Origin: Megamonas sp. UBA1792
GTDB lineage: Bacteria; Bacillota_C; Negativicutes; Selenomonadales; Selenomonadaceae
DNA length: 5,836 nucleotides
NCBI GenBank assembly: GCA_002315155.1
Contig: DCFY01000143.1
Span: forward strand, 1 to 5,836
Direction: 5' to 3'
Of the stretch, positions 1 to 5,821 are shown piece by piece. Under the pieces are notes generated by a model. That model worked only from the letters and a program-made list of their open reading frames with translations, searched no databases and was not told the origin of the DNA. Numbering within the stretch: position 1 is the stretch's first letter; each line of letters opens with the position of its first letter. The position numbers were made by a program, and so were the translations under genes.

Positions 1-443
1 ACATAAGCCGAGTATTCCGGTGTCGTCGTAATACGCGGTGTCTTTTCATCATAAATGATCTCGGACTCACCCGCCAAAACAACACGATTTCCTTTGAGCG
101 TTTCATCAACAGCTTCCATGATGCGCTGCCATGCACCTGTACCAACAATCGCATCAGCTTCCGGAATTTCGTCCAGCAGCTCTTGCTTATAGCGTTGTCC
201 AAGACAGCCAGCAATAATCAAAGAACGGCATTTCCCATTTGTCTTATACTCAGCCATATTCAGCACAGTTGTTATTGACTCTTCCTTAGCAGACTTGATA
301 AAGCTGCAGGTGTTTACAATAAGAATCTCTGCTTCAGCCGGGTCCGGTGTAAACTCGATTTTGTTATCCCGAAGTATCCCCAGCATCACTTCTGTATCAA
401 CAAGATTCTTGGCACAACCAAGACTAATAAAACCTGCTTTCAC
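1..443 (-). CDS. rimO: Ribosomal protein S12 methylthiotransferase RimO (N-terminal part; cut by window edge)
   Basis: RimO is a radical-SAM enzyme carrying two [4Fe-4S] clusters. It adds a methylthio group to a conserved aspartate of ribosomal protein S12 in the cytoplasm. About 147 codons are visible, covering the N-terminal UPF0004 domain. Its three cluster-binding cysteines are present: Cys10 in SLGCAKNLVDTE, Cys46 in NTCSFI and Cys80 in AGCLGQRY. The KNLVDTE, AKEESI and EIPEADAIVGTGAW blocks are RimO-like and argue against the tRNA-modifying relative MiaB. The reading ends at TPEYSAYV, just before the expected CxxxCxxC radical-SAM motif, which lies outside the window. A Ser replaces the Gly more usual in NTCGFI. 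The GTG start is chosen because AGGAGGG (452-458) sits 8 nt upstream and the protein then opens directly into the family's first strand. The gene lies just downstream of a hairpin that follows the solute-binding protein gene. Its own promoter is not obvious. Confidence 0.93.
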   Translation of the reverse strand, partial: MKAGFISLGCAKNLVDTEVMLGILRDNKIEFTPDPAEAEILIVNTCSFIKSAKEESITTVLNMAEYKTNGKCRSLIIAGCLGQRYKQELLDEIPEADAIVGTGAWQRIMEAVDETLKGNRVVLAGESEIIYDEKTPRITTTPEYSAY

Positions 444-451
444 TAACTTTT

Positions 452-458
452 CCCTCCT
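452..458 (-). promoter_or_regulatory. Ribosome binding site of rimO
   Basis: AGGAGGG on the minus strand lies 8 nt before the GTG codon at 443. It fixes this non-ATG start. Confidence 0.75.
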
Positions 459-460
459 AC

Positions 461-475
461 TACTCAAAATGAGTA
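461..475. repeat. Small perfect inverted repeat before rimO
   Basis: TACTCA and TGAGTA form a 6 bp perfect stem with a 3 nt loop, directly upstream of the rimO ribosome binding site and just after the larger hairpin at 478-505. It could fold in the leader RNA or be a small operator. It could also arise by chance, given its size. Confidence 0.35.
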
Positions 476-477
476 AA

Positions 478-505
478 GTTCAGACAAGTATATCCCTGTC
501 TGAAC
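478..505 (-). terminator. Hairpin after the solute-binding protein gene (probable weak terminator)
   Basis: GTTCAGACA (478-486) and TGTCTGAAC (497-505) form a perfect 9 bp stem with a 10 nt loop, 8 nt past the stop codon of the binding protein gene. On the minus strand it is followed by TTTACTCATTTT, a poor U tract. Termination is therefore likely partial and read-through into rimO is possible. On the plus strand the downstream sequence is also only moderately T-rich. Confidence 0.55.
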
Positions 506-513
506 TATTCTTC

Positions 514-1548
514 TTACTTCAAACGTATGTTTTTAACCCAGCGATCAAGGACAGCATGCTTCTGCTGCTCCGAAAGATTCGTCACATTGTCAAAAAGCAC
601 AAGATTCTTACCACTAAACGACTTGTAAGCCATCGTTGCATGATTGGTTGGTACAAAGAAAAAACCATTTTTCTGCAAAATGAGCTGCACTTCATCCCCG
701 AGCAGCCAATCCATAAACTTTTTTGCTGGCTCCATATTGGAAGTACCCGCCAGTATCCCTGCACCAGTAAGTTTATAAGCCGTTCCATCCGTAGGATAAA
801 TCACGATAAGTGGAAATCCTTCATTGATATAACGAAGCGTTTCACTCTGTACAGCGATCGAAATATCTACTTCACCCATCCCAGCCATACGAACCGGTGT
901 AGATAAATACTTTGAATACTGCACTACCTTAGGATGCAGCTTGCGCAGCATCATGAACACCTGATTTTCGTCATACTGTGCAACCAGTGTAAAAAGCAGA
1001 TTCGATGATGCATCTGCTGCAAGAAAATCGGTTATGCCAATACGTACATTATGAGAATCCGCTAAATCATTCCATGTTACAGGAATTCGCGGTAAAGTTT
1101 TCAAATAATCTTTATTCGCACAAAACACGATTGGATCATACCATGTTCCAATCCAGAATGCATTTTCATCTTTAAACTTTTCCGGCACCAGATCACTCTG
1201 CTCAGAAACATATTTCACAAGCTTCCCATCTACAGCAGCTTGCTGCAAAATCTCTCTGTCAGTAAGAACGAGATCACCCTTATCTTTTGATAACTGAGTA
1301 TCCTTCAGCCTGATAAGCAGTTCTTTTTCCGTTAACGGAACAAAATGCACCTTTACTTTATTCGCCTTCTCATAGTCCGCAGCTAAAACCGCAAGATTCT
1401 CCGTTGGCAGCGTTGTATAAACCGTCAGATTCTGTACTGCCTTATCTTCCTCTGGTCGATCTGCATAGCCAGCCAGATATGTGGTTCCTCCTATGATAAC
1501 AAGCACCAGCATAAATGCTATAAACAGCAACAATGTATATCGTTTCAT
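514..1548 (-). CDS. ABC-type extracellular solute-binding protein, iron(III)/FbpA-FutA-like; orphan
   Basis: This is a periplasmic-binding-protein fold of 344 aa, probably an exported substrate-binding subunit of an ABC importer. Residues 4-26 form a hydrophobic signal or anchor segment. The mature part opens with a strand (NLTVYTTLP), then has a WNDLAD block, and near the C-terminus an EGFPLIVIYPTDGTAY segment followed by AKKFMDWLLGDEVQ. This arrangement is typical of family-1 binding proteins of the Fe(III)/FutA type. The substrate is not proven, since the ligand residues cannot be assigned by eye. The segment LAGYADRP resembles a lipobox with Tyr28 in place of the lipidated Cys, so signal peptidase I cleavage after Ala29 or an uncleaved anchor is more likely. 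The ATG at 1548 is preferred over a TTG 36 nt upstream: GGGGGA lies 8 nt before it, and the protein then begins MKRY before the hydrophobic run. No permease or ATPase gene is adjacent. The gene has its own promoter and is bounded by hairpins. Confidence 0.85.
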   Translation of the reverse strand: MKRYTLLLFIAFMLVLVIIGGTTYLAGYADRPEEDKAVQNLTVYTTLPTENLAVLAADYEKANKVKVHFVPLTEKELLIRLKDTQLSKDKGDLVLTDREILQQAAVDGKLVKYVSEQSDLVPEKFKDENAFWIGTWYDPIVFCANKDYLKTLPRIPVTWNDLADSHNVRIGITDFLAADASSNLLFTLVAQYDENQVFMMLRKLHPKVVQYSKYLSTPVRMAGMGEVDISIAVQSETLRYINEGFPLIVIYPTDGTAYKLTGAGILAGTSNMEPAKKFMDWLLGDEVQLILQKNGFFFVPTNHATMAYKSFSGKNLVLFDNVTNLSEQQKHAVLDRWVKNIRLK

Positions 1549-1556
1549 TGCAAATA

Positions 1557-1562
1557 TCCCCC
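1557..1562 (-). promoter_or_regulatory. Ribosome binding site of the solute-binding protein gene
   Basis: GGGGGA on the minus strand, 8 nt upstream of the ATG at 1548. It supports that start over the upstream TTG at 1584. Confidence 0.6.
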
Positions 1563-1598
1563 AACAAAAACGTCCCTTTGTCAAACATACTTGTTATT

Positions 1599-1627
1599 AT
1601 TATAAACAATATCTGTGTTTTACACAA
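1599..1627 (-). promoter_or_regulatory. Sigma-70-type promoter for the solute-binding protein gene
   Basis: A perfect -10 box TATAAT (1599-1604) lies 17 nt from a -35 box TTGTGT (1622-1627), which matches TTGACA at three positions. The expected transcription start is near 1591-1593, giving a leader of about 45 nt before the ATG. It sits directly downstream of the ftsZ terminator, as expected for an independent transcription unit. Confidence 0.65.
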
Positions 1628-1638
1628 CCTTTATTCAC

Positions 1639-1676
1639 AAAAAAACAGATGTCTGTCAAAAATAAACAGCCATCTG
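1639..1676 (-). terminator. Intrinsic terminator of ftsZ
   Basis: On the minus strand CAGATG pairs with CATCTG, then after one G/A mismatch CTGT pairs with ACAG, around a T-rich loop. The stem spans 1646-1676 and is followed by seven T (1639-1645). It starts 17 nt after the ftsZ stop codon. Confidence 0.85.
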
Positions 1677-1693
1677 CCCTATTTCCGCCAACT

Positions 1694-2770
1694 TTATTTA
1701 CTTTTTCTCATCCAAATCGGGATATCGATATTATTCACTTTAAATACATCAATTTTTTGTGAGGCTCCCGTATCTGCATTAAAGCTTTTTTCTGTAAGTT
1801 TCGGAATAACCGGCCCATCACTATCAAATCCCGTTGCAATAACAGTTACCCTTACTGTGTCTTCCATCGTGTCATCAATTGCTGCGCCAAAAATGATATT
1901 CGCATTTTCATGGGTAGCTTCCGAGATAATTTCCGATGCTTCATTAACTTCAAAAAGGCTGAGTTCCGAACTGCCCGTAATATTCAGTAAAACGCCCTTA
2001 GCCCCCTGAATGGATGTTTCCAAAAGCGGTGAGTTAATCGCTGCCTTTGCCGCCGTTACAGCAGCATTATCACCACTGCCTTCACCAATTCCCATAAGTG
2101 CAGAGCCTGCATTTGTCATAATCGACTTCACATCAGCAAAATCAAGATTGATAAGTCCCGGCACTGCGATAAGGTCAGATATTCCCTGTACACCTTGCCG
2201 CAGGACATCATCTGCGATGCGAAAAGCTTCCATCATTGATGTTTTTTTATCAACGACCTGCAGCAAACGATCATTCGGAATCGTAATGAGCGTATCCACA
2301 TTTGCCTTGAGATTTGCTATGCCACTATCTGCCTGATTAAAGCGTTTACGGCCTTCAAAAGTAAACGGCTTTGTTACAACGCCAACCGTAAGTGCACCGA
2401 TTTCACGGGCACATTCTGCAACAACCGGAGCTGCGCCCGTACCTGTCCCACCGCCCATACCAGCTGTAACAAATACCATATCTGCCCCCTGCAGCGCTGC
2501 AATGATTTCTTCGCGGCTTTCCTGTGCGGCCTTTTCACCAATTTCCGGTTTTGCTCCTGCACCAAGACCTCGCGTGAGCTTTTCGCCGATCTGCATGCGC
2601 TTTGGTGCCATTGCATGCAAAAGTGCCTGCGCATCCGTATTTACCGAAATGAACTCTACACCCTTAAGACCTGCAGAAATCATACGGTTTACAGCATTGT
2701 TACCACCGCCGCCGACACCAATTACCTTTATTTTCGCGAATTGTTCCAGATCCATATCTAATTCGATCAC
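1694..2770 (-). CDS. ftsZ: Cell division protein FtsZ
   Basis: FtsZ is the tubulin-like GTPase that polymerises into the Z ring at midcell and recruits the division machinery. The 358 aa product has the nucleotide-binding GGGGNN (20-25), the tubulin signature GGGTGTG (106-112), NDRLL (166-170) and the catalytic T7 loop NLDFADVK (208-215). The C-terminal domain runs to about residue 315. A short linker of roughly 30 residues leads to the C-terminal conserved peptide [10 protein letters not shown]. That peptide has Trp-Met where Phe/Tyr-Leu is usual. The GTG at 2770 is chosen because GGAGG lies 9 nt upstream, and because the resulting N-terminus has the same spacing to [12 protein letters not shown] as the B. 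subtilis protein as I recall it. The in-frame ATG at 2755 lies 24 nt from that site, and the TTG at 2818 lies upstream of it. ftsA is absent from the usual place upstream. A 188 nt leader separates ftsZ from the DUF1290 gene and a strong terminator follows. Confidence 0.98.
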   Translation of the reverse strand: MIELDMDLEQFAKIKVIGVGGGGNNAVNRMISAGLKGVEFISVNTDAQALLHAMAPKRMQIGEKLTRGLGAGAKPEIGEKAAQESREEIIAALQGADMVFVTAGMGGGTGTGAAPVVAECAREIGALTVGVVTKPFTFEGRKRFNQADSGIANLKANVDTLITIPNDRLLQVVDKKTSMMEAFRIADDVLRQGVQGISDLIAVPGLINLDFADVKSIMTNAGSALMGIGEGSGDNAAVTAAKAAINSPLLETSIQGAKGVLLNITGSSELSLFEVNEASEIISEATHENANIIFGAAIDDTMEDTVRVTVIATGFDSDGPVIPKLTEKSFNADTGASQKIDVFKVNNIDIPIWMRKSK

Positions 2771-2779
2771 TATAAATAA

Positions 2780-2784
2780 CCTCC
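2780..2784 (-). promoter_or_regulatory. Ribosome binding site of ftsZ (decides the GTG start)
   Basis: GGAGG on the minus strand lies 9 nt before the GTG at 2770 and 24 nt before the alternative ATG at 2755. The GTG is therefore the likely start. Confidence 0.8.
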
Positions 2785-2870
2785 GTGATATTCGTATTTG
2801 AGCACCTTGCAGCGACAATTTATCTTGCAGCCAGACAGGTATATTCCCTATTTATCAAACGCCTCTATAT

Positions 2871-2899
2871 TTTTTACATTTCATTTTTATACTATTCAA
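2871..2899 (-). promoter_or_regulatory. Candidate ftsZ promoter, proximal
   Basis: TTGAAT (2894-2899) as -35 and TAAAAA (2871-2876) as -10, separated by 17 nt, each match the consensus at four of six positions. The region is very AT-rich, so chance matches are common. Confidence 0.35.
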
Positions 2900-2950
2900 T
2901 AAAAATGCCTCTTATCCTTTTTTCTTATAACATTTTTTTAATAAAAATGC
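2898..2950. repeat. 11 bp direct repeat upstream of ftsZ, 42 bp apart
   Basis: AATAAAAATGC occurs at 2898-2908 and again, identically, at 2940-2950 (GCATTTTTATT on the coding strand). The 42 bp period is close to four helical turns. The two copies flank the candidate extended -10 promoter, and one overlaps the proximal -35. It may be a pair of regulator sites, or a chance repeat in AT-rich DNA. Confidence 0.5.
2924..2932 (-). promoter_or_regulatory. Candidate ftsZ promoter, distal (extended -10)
   Basis: On the minus strand TG, one base, then TATAAG forms an extended -10 element about 26 nt past the DUF1290 stop. A loose -35 candidate, TTGTGC, lies 19 nt upstream. It would give ftsZ a leader of about 150 nt. 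Confidence 0.4.
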
Positions 2951-2958
2951 ACAACTGC

Positions 2959-3288
2959 TTATTTCTTCAAAAAGTAACAACGGATAATTGCGAGATTCTG
3001 AAATATCCTAAGTCCAAATGCAAGAAGTGCTACATAATATAAATCAATCCCCAGACGATCACCAACATAGACAAGCACAGCAGCTAAAAGCGCATTTGTA
3101 AAAAAGCCGGAAATAAATATCATATTATCAAATTTTTCCTCTGCCGCCGCCCGCAATCCACCAAACACAGAATCAAGCGAAGCAAGAAGTGCTACAGAAA
3201 AAAGTTTTGCGTAAGCTACAGGAATAAACAATGGACAAAAAACTCCTGCGACGATACCAATAAGAAGTCCAACAACAGGTAAAATCAC
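2959..3288 (-). CDS. sbp: DUF1290 small basic protein (Sbp), membrane protein of the division cluster
   Basis: This is a 109 aa, very hydrophobic protein with three to four predicted membrane segments (about 2-22, 24-42, 56-77 and 83-103) and a basic tail ending in FLKK. It matches the DUF1290 family (B. subtilis Sbp), recognisable by the SLDSVFGGLRAAAEEKFD loop and the C-terminal GLRIFQNLAIIRCYFL segment. Family members sit between ftsQ and ftsA/ftsZ in many Bacillota. Their molecular function is not established, and a role near the division site is inferred from context. The GTG start overlaps the TGA of the DUF881 gene (GTGA, 4 nt), with AGGAGGGG at 3297-3304, 8 nt upstream. This indicates translational coupling. 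Confidence 0.9.
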   Translation of the reverse strand: MILPVVGLLIGIVAGVFCPLFIPVAYAKLFSVALLASLDSVFGGLRAAAEEKFDNMIFISGFFTNALLAAVLVYVGDRLGIDLYYVALLAFGLRIFQNLAIIRCYFLKK

Positions 3289-3983
3289 TTATTTTTCCCC
3301 TCCTGACTTACAGCCTTTGCCAGCTTAAACTGAAAGGACCCTTTGTAAGCCGGAACCTGCACATTCTCATTCTGCTTTATATCCAGCTGAATGCCCCATA
3401 CCTTCAGCGTCTCAGCAACACCGCCGCGCATATTGAGCGCATTCATGAGATTTTGCACATCACCAATTGCACATATTTCATACGGTGGCGCCGAACGTAC
3501 ATTATTTACGGAAAGCGTTGGCCCGGCACAACGAATCTCCGATGTCGCAACAAGACGCTGTCCATTGATTGATAAAGCCTCCGCTCCTGCCGCCTTAAGC
3601 TCATTAATAACCTTTAGAAGATCATCGTCATGAATAAGATATAGATTTTGGTTTTCTCCTGCCTTCGAGATGCTTTTACTGTCATCCAGTGTGATAACAA
3701 CCCCTGGGCCTTCTACAGCCAGCGCCCCGGAAAACATGCGCAAATCCTTTATGGCTTTCACTTCCGTTTCATAACCAGAAGTTTGCTTCAACTCATTGAT
3801 TTCATCCTGTAAACCATCCCGTTCCTTTTCTGTCTGCAGGAGACGTTCAGACAGCTCTTCCACTCGCTGATGCGAAACCGAAGACTTTAGATCCTGCGTC
3901 GTACGAAACTGCACTGCCAGCATAAAACCCAATACCATGCAAACGCAGGCAATTGAGATGCGTCCTTGTTTTATTGTTAACAT
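3285..3983 (-). CDS. DUF881 family protein (YlxW-like), membrane-anchored coiled-coil protein
   Basis: The 232 aa product has one N-terminal membrane segment (about 8-25) and a heptad-like coiled coil (about 32-67, rich in Glu, Leu and Lys). A soluble extracytoplasmic DUF881 domain follows. Domain landmarks are GPGVVITLDD (92-101), HDDDLLKVINELKAAGAEAL (118-137), INGQRLVATSEIRCAGPTL (139-157) and VRSAPPYEICAIGD (162-175). Relatives such as YlxW lie in division clusters of Bacillota. No biochemical activity is known to me. The ATG at 3983 is preferred over a TTG one codon upstream because GAGGAA (3993-3998) lies 9 nt before it. The gene starts 15 nt after the ftsQ stop and overlaps the DUF1290 gene by 4 nt, so the three are probably co-transcribed. 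Only one DUF881 copy is present, whereas some Clostridia have two around DUF1290. Confidence 0.9.
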   Translation of the reverse strand: MLTIKQGRISIACVCMVLGFMLAVQFRTTQDLKSSVSHQRVEELSERLLQTEKERDGLQDEINELKQTSGYETEVKAIKDLRMFSGALAVEGPGVVITLDDSKSISKAGENQNLYLIHDDDLLKVINELKAAGAEALSINGQRLVATSEIRCAGPTLSVNNVRSAPPYEICAIGDVQNLMNALNMRGGVAETLKVWGIQLDIKQNENVQVPAYKGSFQFKLAKAVSQEGKNK

Positions 3984-3998
3984 CAAGCTCTCTTCCTC

Positions 3999-4736
3999 TT
4001 ATTCTTTAAATTTTATAAATGGCGATGCAAAATCAAAATCGATATACGCAATTGCATGTTTCGCTGTCTTTAACTCAGCCAAAAATCCCTCTGTCAGCTT
4101 TGCTTTTTCTTCGAGACGTTCCAAAGCACCAATACGAATCTGTACTGATCCTGCCGTGTACGCCAACGCACGGTTCGGTAAAACAATATGAATTTCTACC
4201 AATTGAGCAACCGCTTCGGAATCAAGACATGCCAGATATTCCAGAACCTTTTGAATAGACGGTTCCTGTATTTCATCGCCAACATAAAGATCCCGAACTA
4301 TAATTCCTGTAATCAGTGGAACTTGCATATTCTTAGGACTGCGATACGCATCCAGTACTTTTCCCGCCCGATCTATATCCAGATAGCCATATTCACAGGC
4401 AATCGTTGCTACCGGAACACGCTCCTGTATCTGAATTTCGATGGTTGACGGAAACACCCGCCGAACAGATGCTTTTTCTATACGAAGATCTCTATTCAGC
4501 TGTTCTGTCATCCGATTGGTCTGCAGTTGAAATATATTGACCCCTTCAGAAGCTCCAGCAATCCGGCAAACATCCTCTGTCGAAATATACATATTTCCTA
4601 TGGTCTTAATATTCCTTACCTTAAATAAAGGAGAAAAAAGCAATGCTGCCAGCACTATACAAAAAAAAACCGAAACCATTATGATTGTTACCGTTCTTTT
4701 TGAAATCATATGTGACTTCGTGTCGTGCAATCCCAT
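3999..4736 (-). CDS. ftsQ: Cell division protein FtsQ (DivIB), POTRA-domain protein
   Basis: FtsQ/DivIB is a bitopic membrane protein that forms a complex with FtsL and FtsB/DivIC and regulates septal peptidoglycan synthesis. The 245 aa product has a short basic cytoplasmic tail and one membrane segment (about 15-35). A POTRA domain follows (about 37-107: FKVRNIKTIGN, then LRIEKASVRRVFPSTIEIQIQER split over its last strands). The FtsQ beta domain (about 108-225) begins VPVATIACEYGYLDIDRAGKVL. Length and architecture fit the family. The ATG at 4736 has GGAGGAG at 4742-4748, only 5 nt upstream, so it is preferred over Met10. Because of the terminator behind ddl, ftsQ probably begins a transcription unit that continues through DUF881 and DUF1290. 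A (TA)6 run lies just upstream of its ribosome binding site. Confidence 0.95.
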   Translation of the reverse strand: MGLHDTKSHMISKRTVTIIMVSVFFCIVLAALLFSPLFKVRNIKTIGNMYISTEDVCRIAGASEGVNIFQLQTNRMTEQLNRDLRIEKASVRRVFPSTIEIQIQERVPVATIACEYGYLDIDRAGKVLDAYRSPKNMQVPLITGIIVRDLYVGDEIQEPSIQKVLEYLACLDSEAVAQLVEIHIVLPNRALAYTAGSVQIRIGALERLEEKAKLTEGFLAELKTAKHAIAYIDFDFASPFIKFKE

Positions 4737-4750
4737 GATAGCTCCTCCAT

Positions 4751-4762
4751 TATATATATATA
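4751..4762. repeat. (TA)6 dinucleotide tract upstream of the ftsQ ribosome binding site
   Basis: Six TA units lie 2 nt upstream of the GGAGGAG motif and downstream of the candidate -10 box. The tract falls in the expected 5' leader. It could change length by slippage, though six units is short. Confidence 0.6.
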
Positions 4763-4771
4763 GCTAAATTC

Positions 4772-4801
4772 ATTATATACCAACTATAAAAAATATGAAA
4801 A
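4772..4801 (-). promoter_or_regulatory. Candidate promoter of the ftsQ-DUF881-DUF1290 operon
   Basis: A perfect -10 box TATAAT lies at 4772-4777. The best -35 at 18 nt is TTTTCA (4796-4801), three of six matches. The expected transcription start is near 4765, about 29 nt before the ftsQ ATG. The position just after the ddl terminator supports it; the weak -35 and AT-rich context lower the confidence. Confidence 0.5.
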
Positions 4802-4817
4802 CCGACTTTTGTCTCAT

Positions 4818-4846
4818 AAAAAAACCAGACAGATTTTTCTGCCCGG
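4818..4846 (-). terminator. Intrinsic terminator of ddl
   Basis: On the minus strand CCGGGCAGA and TCTGTCTGG form a 9 bp stem with two G-U wobbles and an AAAA loop (4825-4846), followed by seven T (4818-4824). It begins 26 nt past the ddl stop codon and separates ddl from ftsQ. Confidence 0.85.
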
Positions 4847-4872
4847 CTTTTTCCTGGTACTATACCCATTTC

Positions 4873-5808
4873 CTACTTTTCGTAGTCTACCATTTGCAAA
4901 ATCCGTTCGCAAAGTTCCGGAAACTCAATCCCCATTGCACGTCCCGCATCCGGTACAAGGGAAAGCTCCGTCATCCCCGGCACAGAATTTACTTCGAGCA
5001 CATAAGGAATATTCTCTTTACTGAGCATAACATCTACACGGGCAACACCCTTACAGCCGCAAACCGTAAAGGTTTTAATCGCCAGCTGTTTGATTTTTGC
5101 TGTAAGTTCCGCCGGTATCACTGCCGGGATTATATGAGTAGATGCCCCTTTTGTATATTTACTTTCATAATCATAGCGACCCGATGATGTCGTAATTTCA
5201 ATGATCGGAAACGCTTCTTTTTTCTCATTTCCCCATACGGCAACCGTAAGTTCTCTGCCGTTAATAAATTCTTCGACAAGCACTTCCTGACTGTAAACAA
5301 ATGCTGTTTTGAGCGCTGTTTCTATGTCCTCATTTTTTTCAACGATAAAGACCCCAATGCTTGATCCTTGCGATGCGGCTTTAATAACAAGCGGCAGAGA
5401 AAATTCTGCAACGATTTCTCCGACAAGTGCACGTTCCATGTCCTTCCTGACATAAGTCTTGGAATAAGGTGTCGATATGCCTTCCGCCCGAAATATACGT
5501 TTCGAAGCAGCCTTGTCCATTGTTATAGCGGCAGCAAGTACACCGGAGCCTGTATAAGGAATTCCTAAAAGATCCAGTGCTCCCTGCATGACACCATCTT
5601 CGCCAAACCTGCCATGCATTGCATTAAATACAACATTACAACCACTCTTTTTTATCTGTTCAGCAAAATTTTCCGGCTCAAACTCCAGCCCCTCCGCATT
5701 ATAGCCTTTTGATTTGAGCGCATTTAGTATTGCTGTACCAGTCTTTCGTGAAACCTCTGCTTCCGAAGAAGGCCCACCCATGACTACCGCTATTTTCTTA
5801 TCTTTCAC
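4873..5808 (-). CDS. ddl: D-alanine--D-alanine ligase
   Basis: This ATP-grasp enzyme joins two D-alanines for the tail of the peptidoglycan precursor in the cytoplasm. At 311 aa it is the short DdlB type. Visible landmarks are GGPSSE (11-16, with Glu16 at the first D-Ala site), MHGRFGEDG (64-72), the ATP-binding Lys143, QGSSIGV (147-153), ELTVAVWG (186-193), YDYESKY (212-218) and EVNSVPGMTELSLVP (272-286). Asp259, Glu272 and Asn274 are the expected Mg ligands. Tyr218 aligns with E. coli DdlB Tyr216, which marks a D-Ala ligase rather than a D-lactate (VanA-like) ligase. Lys143 is followed by Ala where Pro is common. The GTG start has GGGAGG at 5816-5821, 7 nt upstream. The gene probably ends an upstream mur-type operon that lies outside the window, because a strong terminator follows it. 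Confidence 0.97.
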   Translation of the reverse strand: MKDKKIAVVMGGPSSEAEVSRKTGTAILNALKSKGYNAEGLEFEPENFAEQIKKSGCNVVFNAMHGRFGEDGVMQGALDLLGIPYTGSGVLAAAITMDKAASKRIFRAEGISTPYSKTYVRKDMERALVGEIVAEFSLPLVIKAASQGSSIGVFIVEKNEDIETALKTAFVYSQEVLVEEFINGRELTVAVWGNEKKEAFPIIEITTSSGRYDYESKYTKGASTHIIPAVIPAELTAKIKQLAIKTFTVCGCKGVARVDVMLSKENIPYVLEVNSVPGMTELSLVPDAGRAMGIEFPELCERILQMVDYEK

Positions 5809-5815
5809 AAAAAAG

Positions 5816-5821
5816 CCTCCC
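5816..5821 (-). promoter_or_regulatory. Ribosome binding site of ddl
   Basis: GGGAGG on the minus strand lies 7 nt before the GTG at 5808, which supports this non-ATG start. No other feature is visible between it and the right edge. Confidence 0.75.

Noticed and set aside
295..906. Plus-strand open frame of 203 codons
   Set aside because: It lies antisense to rimO and the binding protein gene, has no recognisable domain or ribosome binding site, and reads as a low-complexity mirror of well-supported minus-strand genes.
1549..1584. N-terminal extension of the binding protein from a TTG at 1584
   Set aside because: It would lie only about 8 nt after the predicted transcription start and has no good ribosome binding site. 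The ATG at 1548 gives a normal signal sequence.
1533..2009. Plus-strand open frame of 158 codons across the ftsZ/binding-protein gap
   Set aside because: It runs antisense through the ftsZ 3' end, the terminator and the promoter. No family resemblance is seen, and Ser/Ile-rich composition is expected of a shadow frame.
2771..2818. N-terminal extension of FtsZ from a TTG at 2818
   Set aside because: The extension runs through the ribosome binding site region and adds residues with no match to FtsZ. The GTG at 2770 has a proper Shine-Dalgarno and the expected N-terminal length.
2947..2958. Possible terminator just after the DUF1290 gene
   Set aside because: The only hairpin is a 3 bp GCA/TGC stem before a T-rich stretch, too weak to be called. 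Read-through from the ftsQ operon into ftsZ remains possible.
4785..5187. Plus-strand open frames overlapping the ddl 3' end and terminator
   Set aside because: They are antisense to ddl, which has all its catalytic motifs, and show no recognisable protein family.
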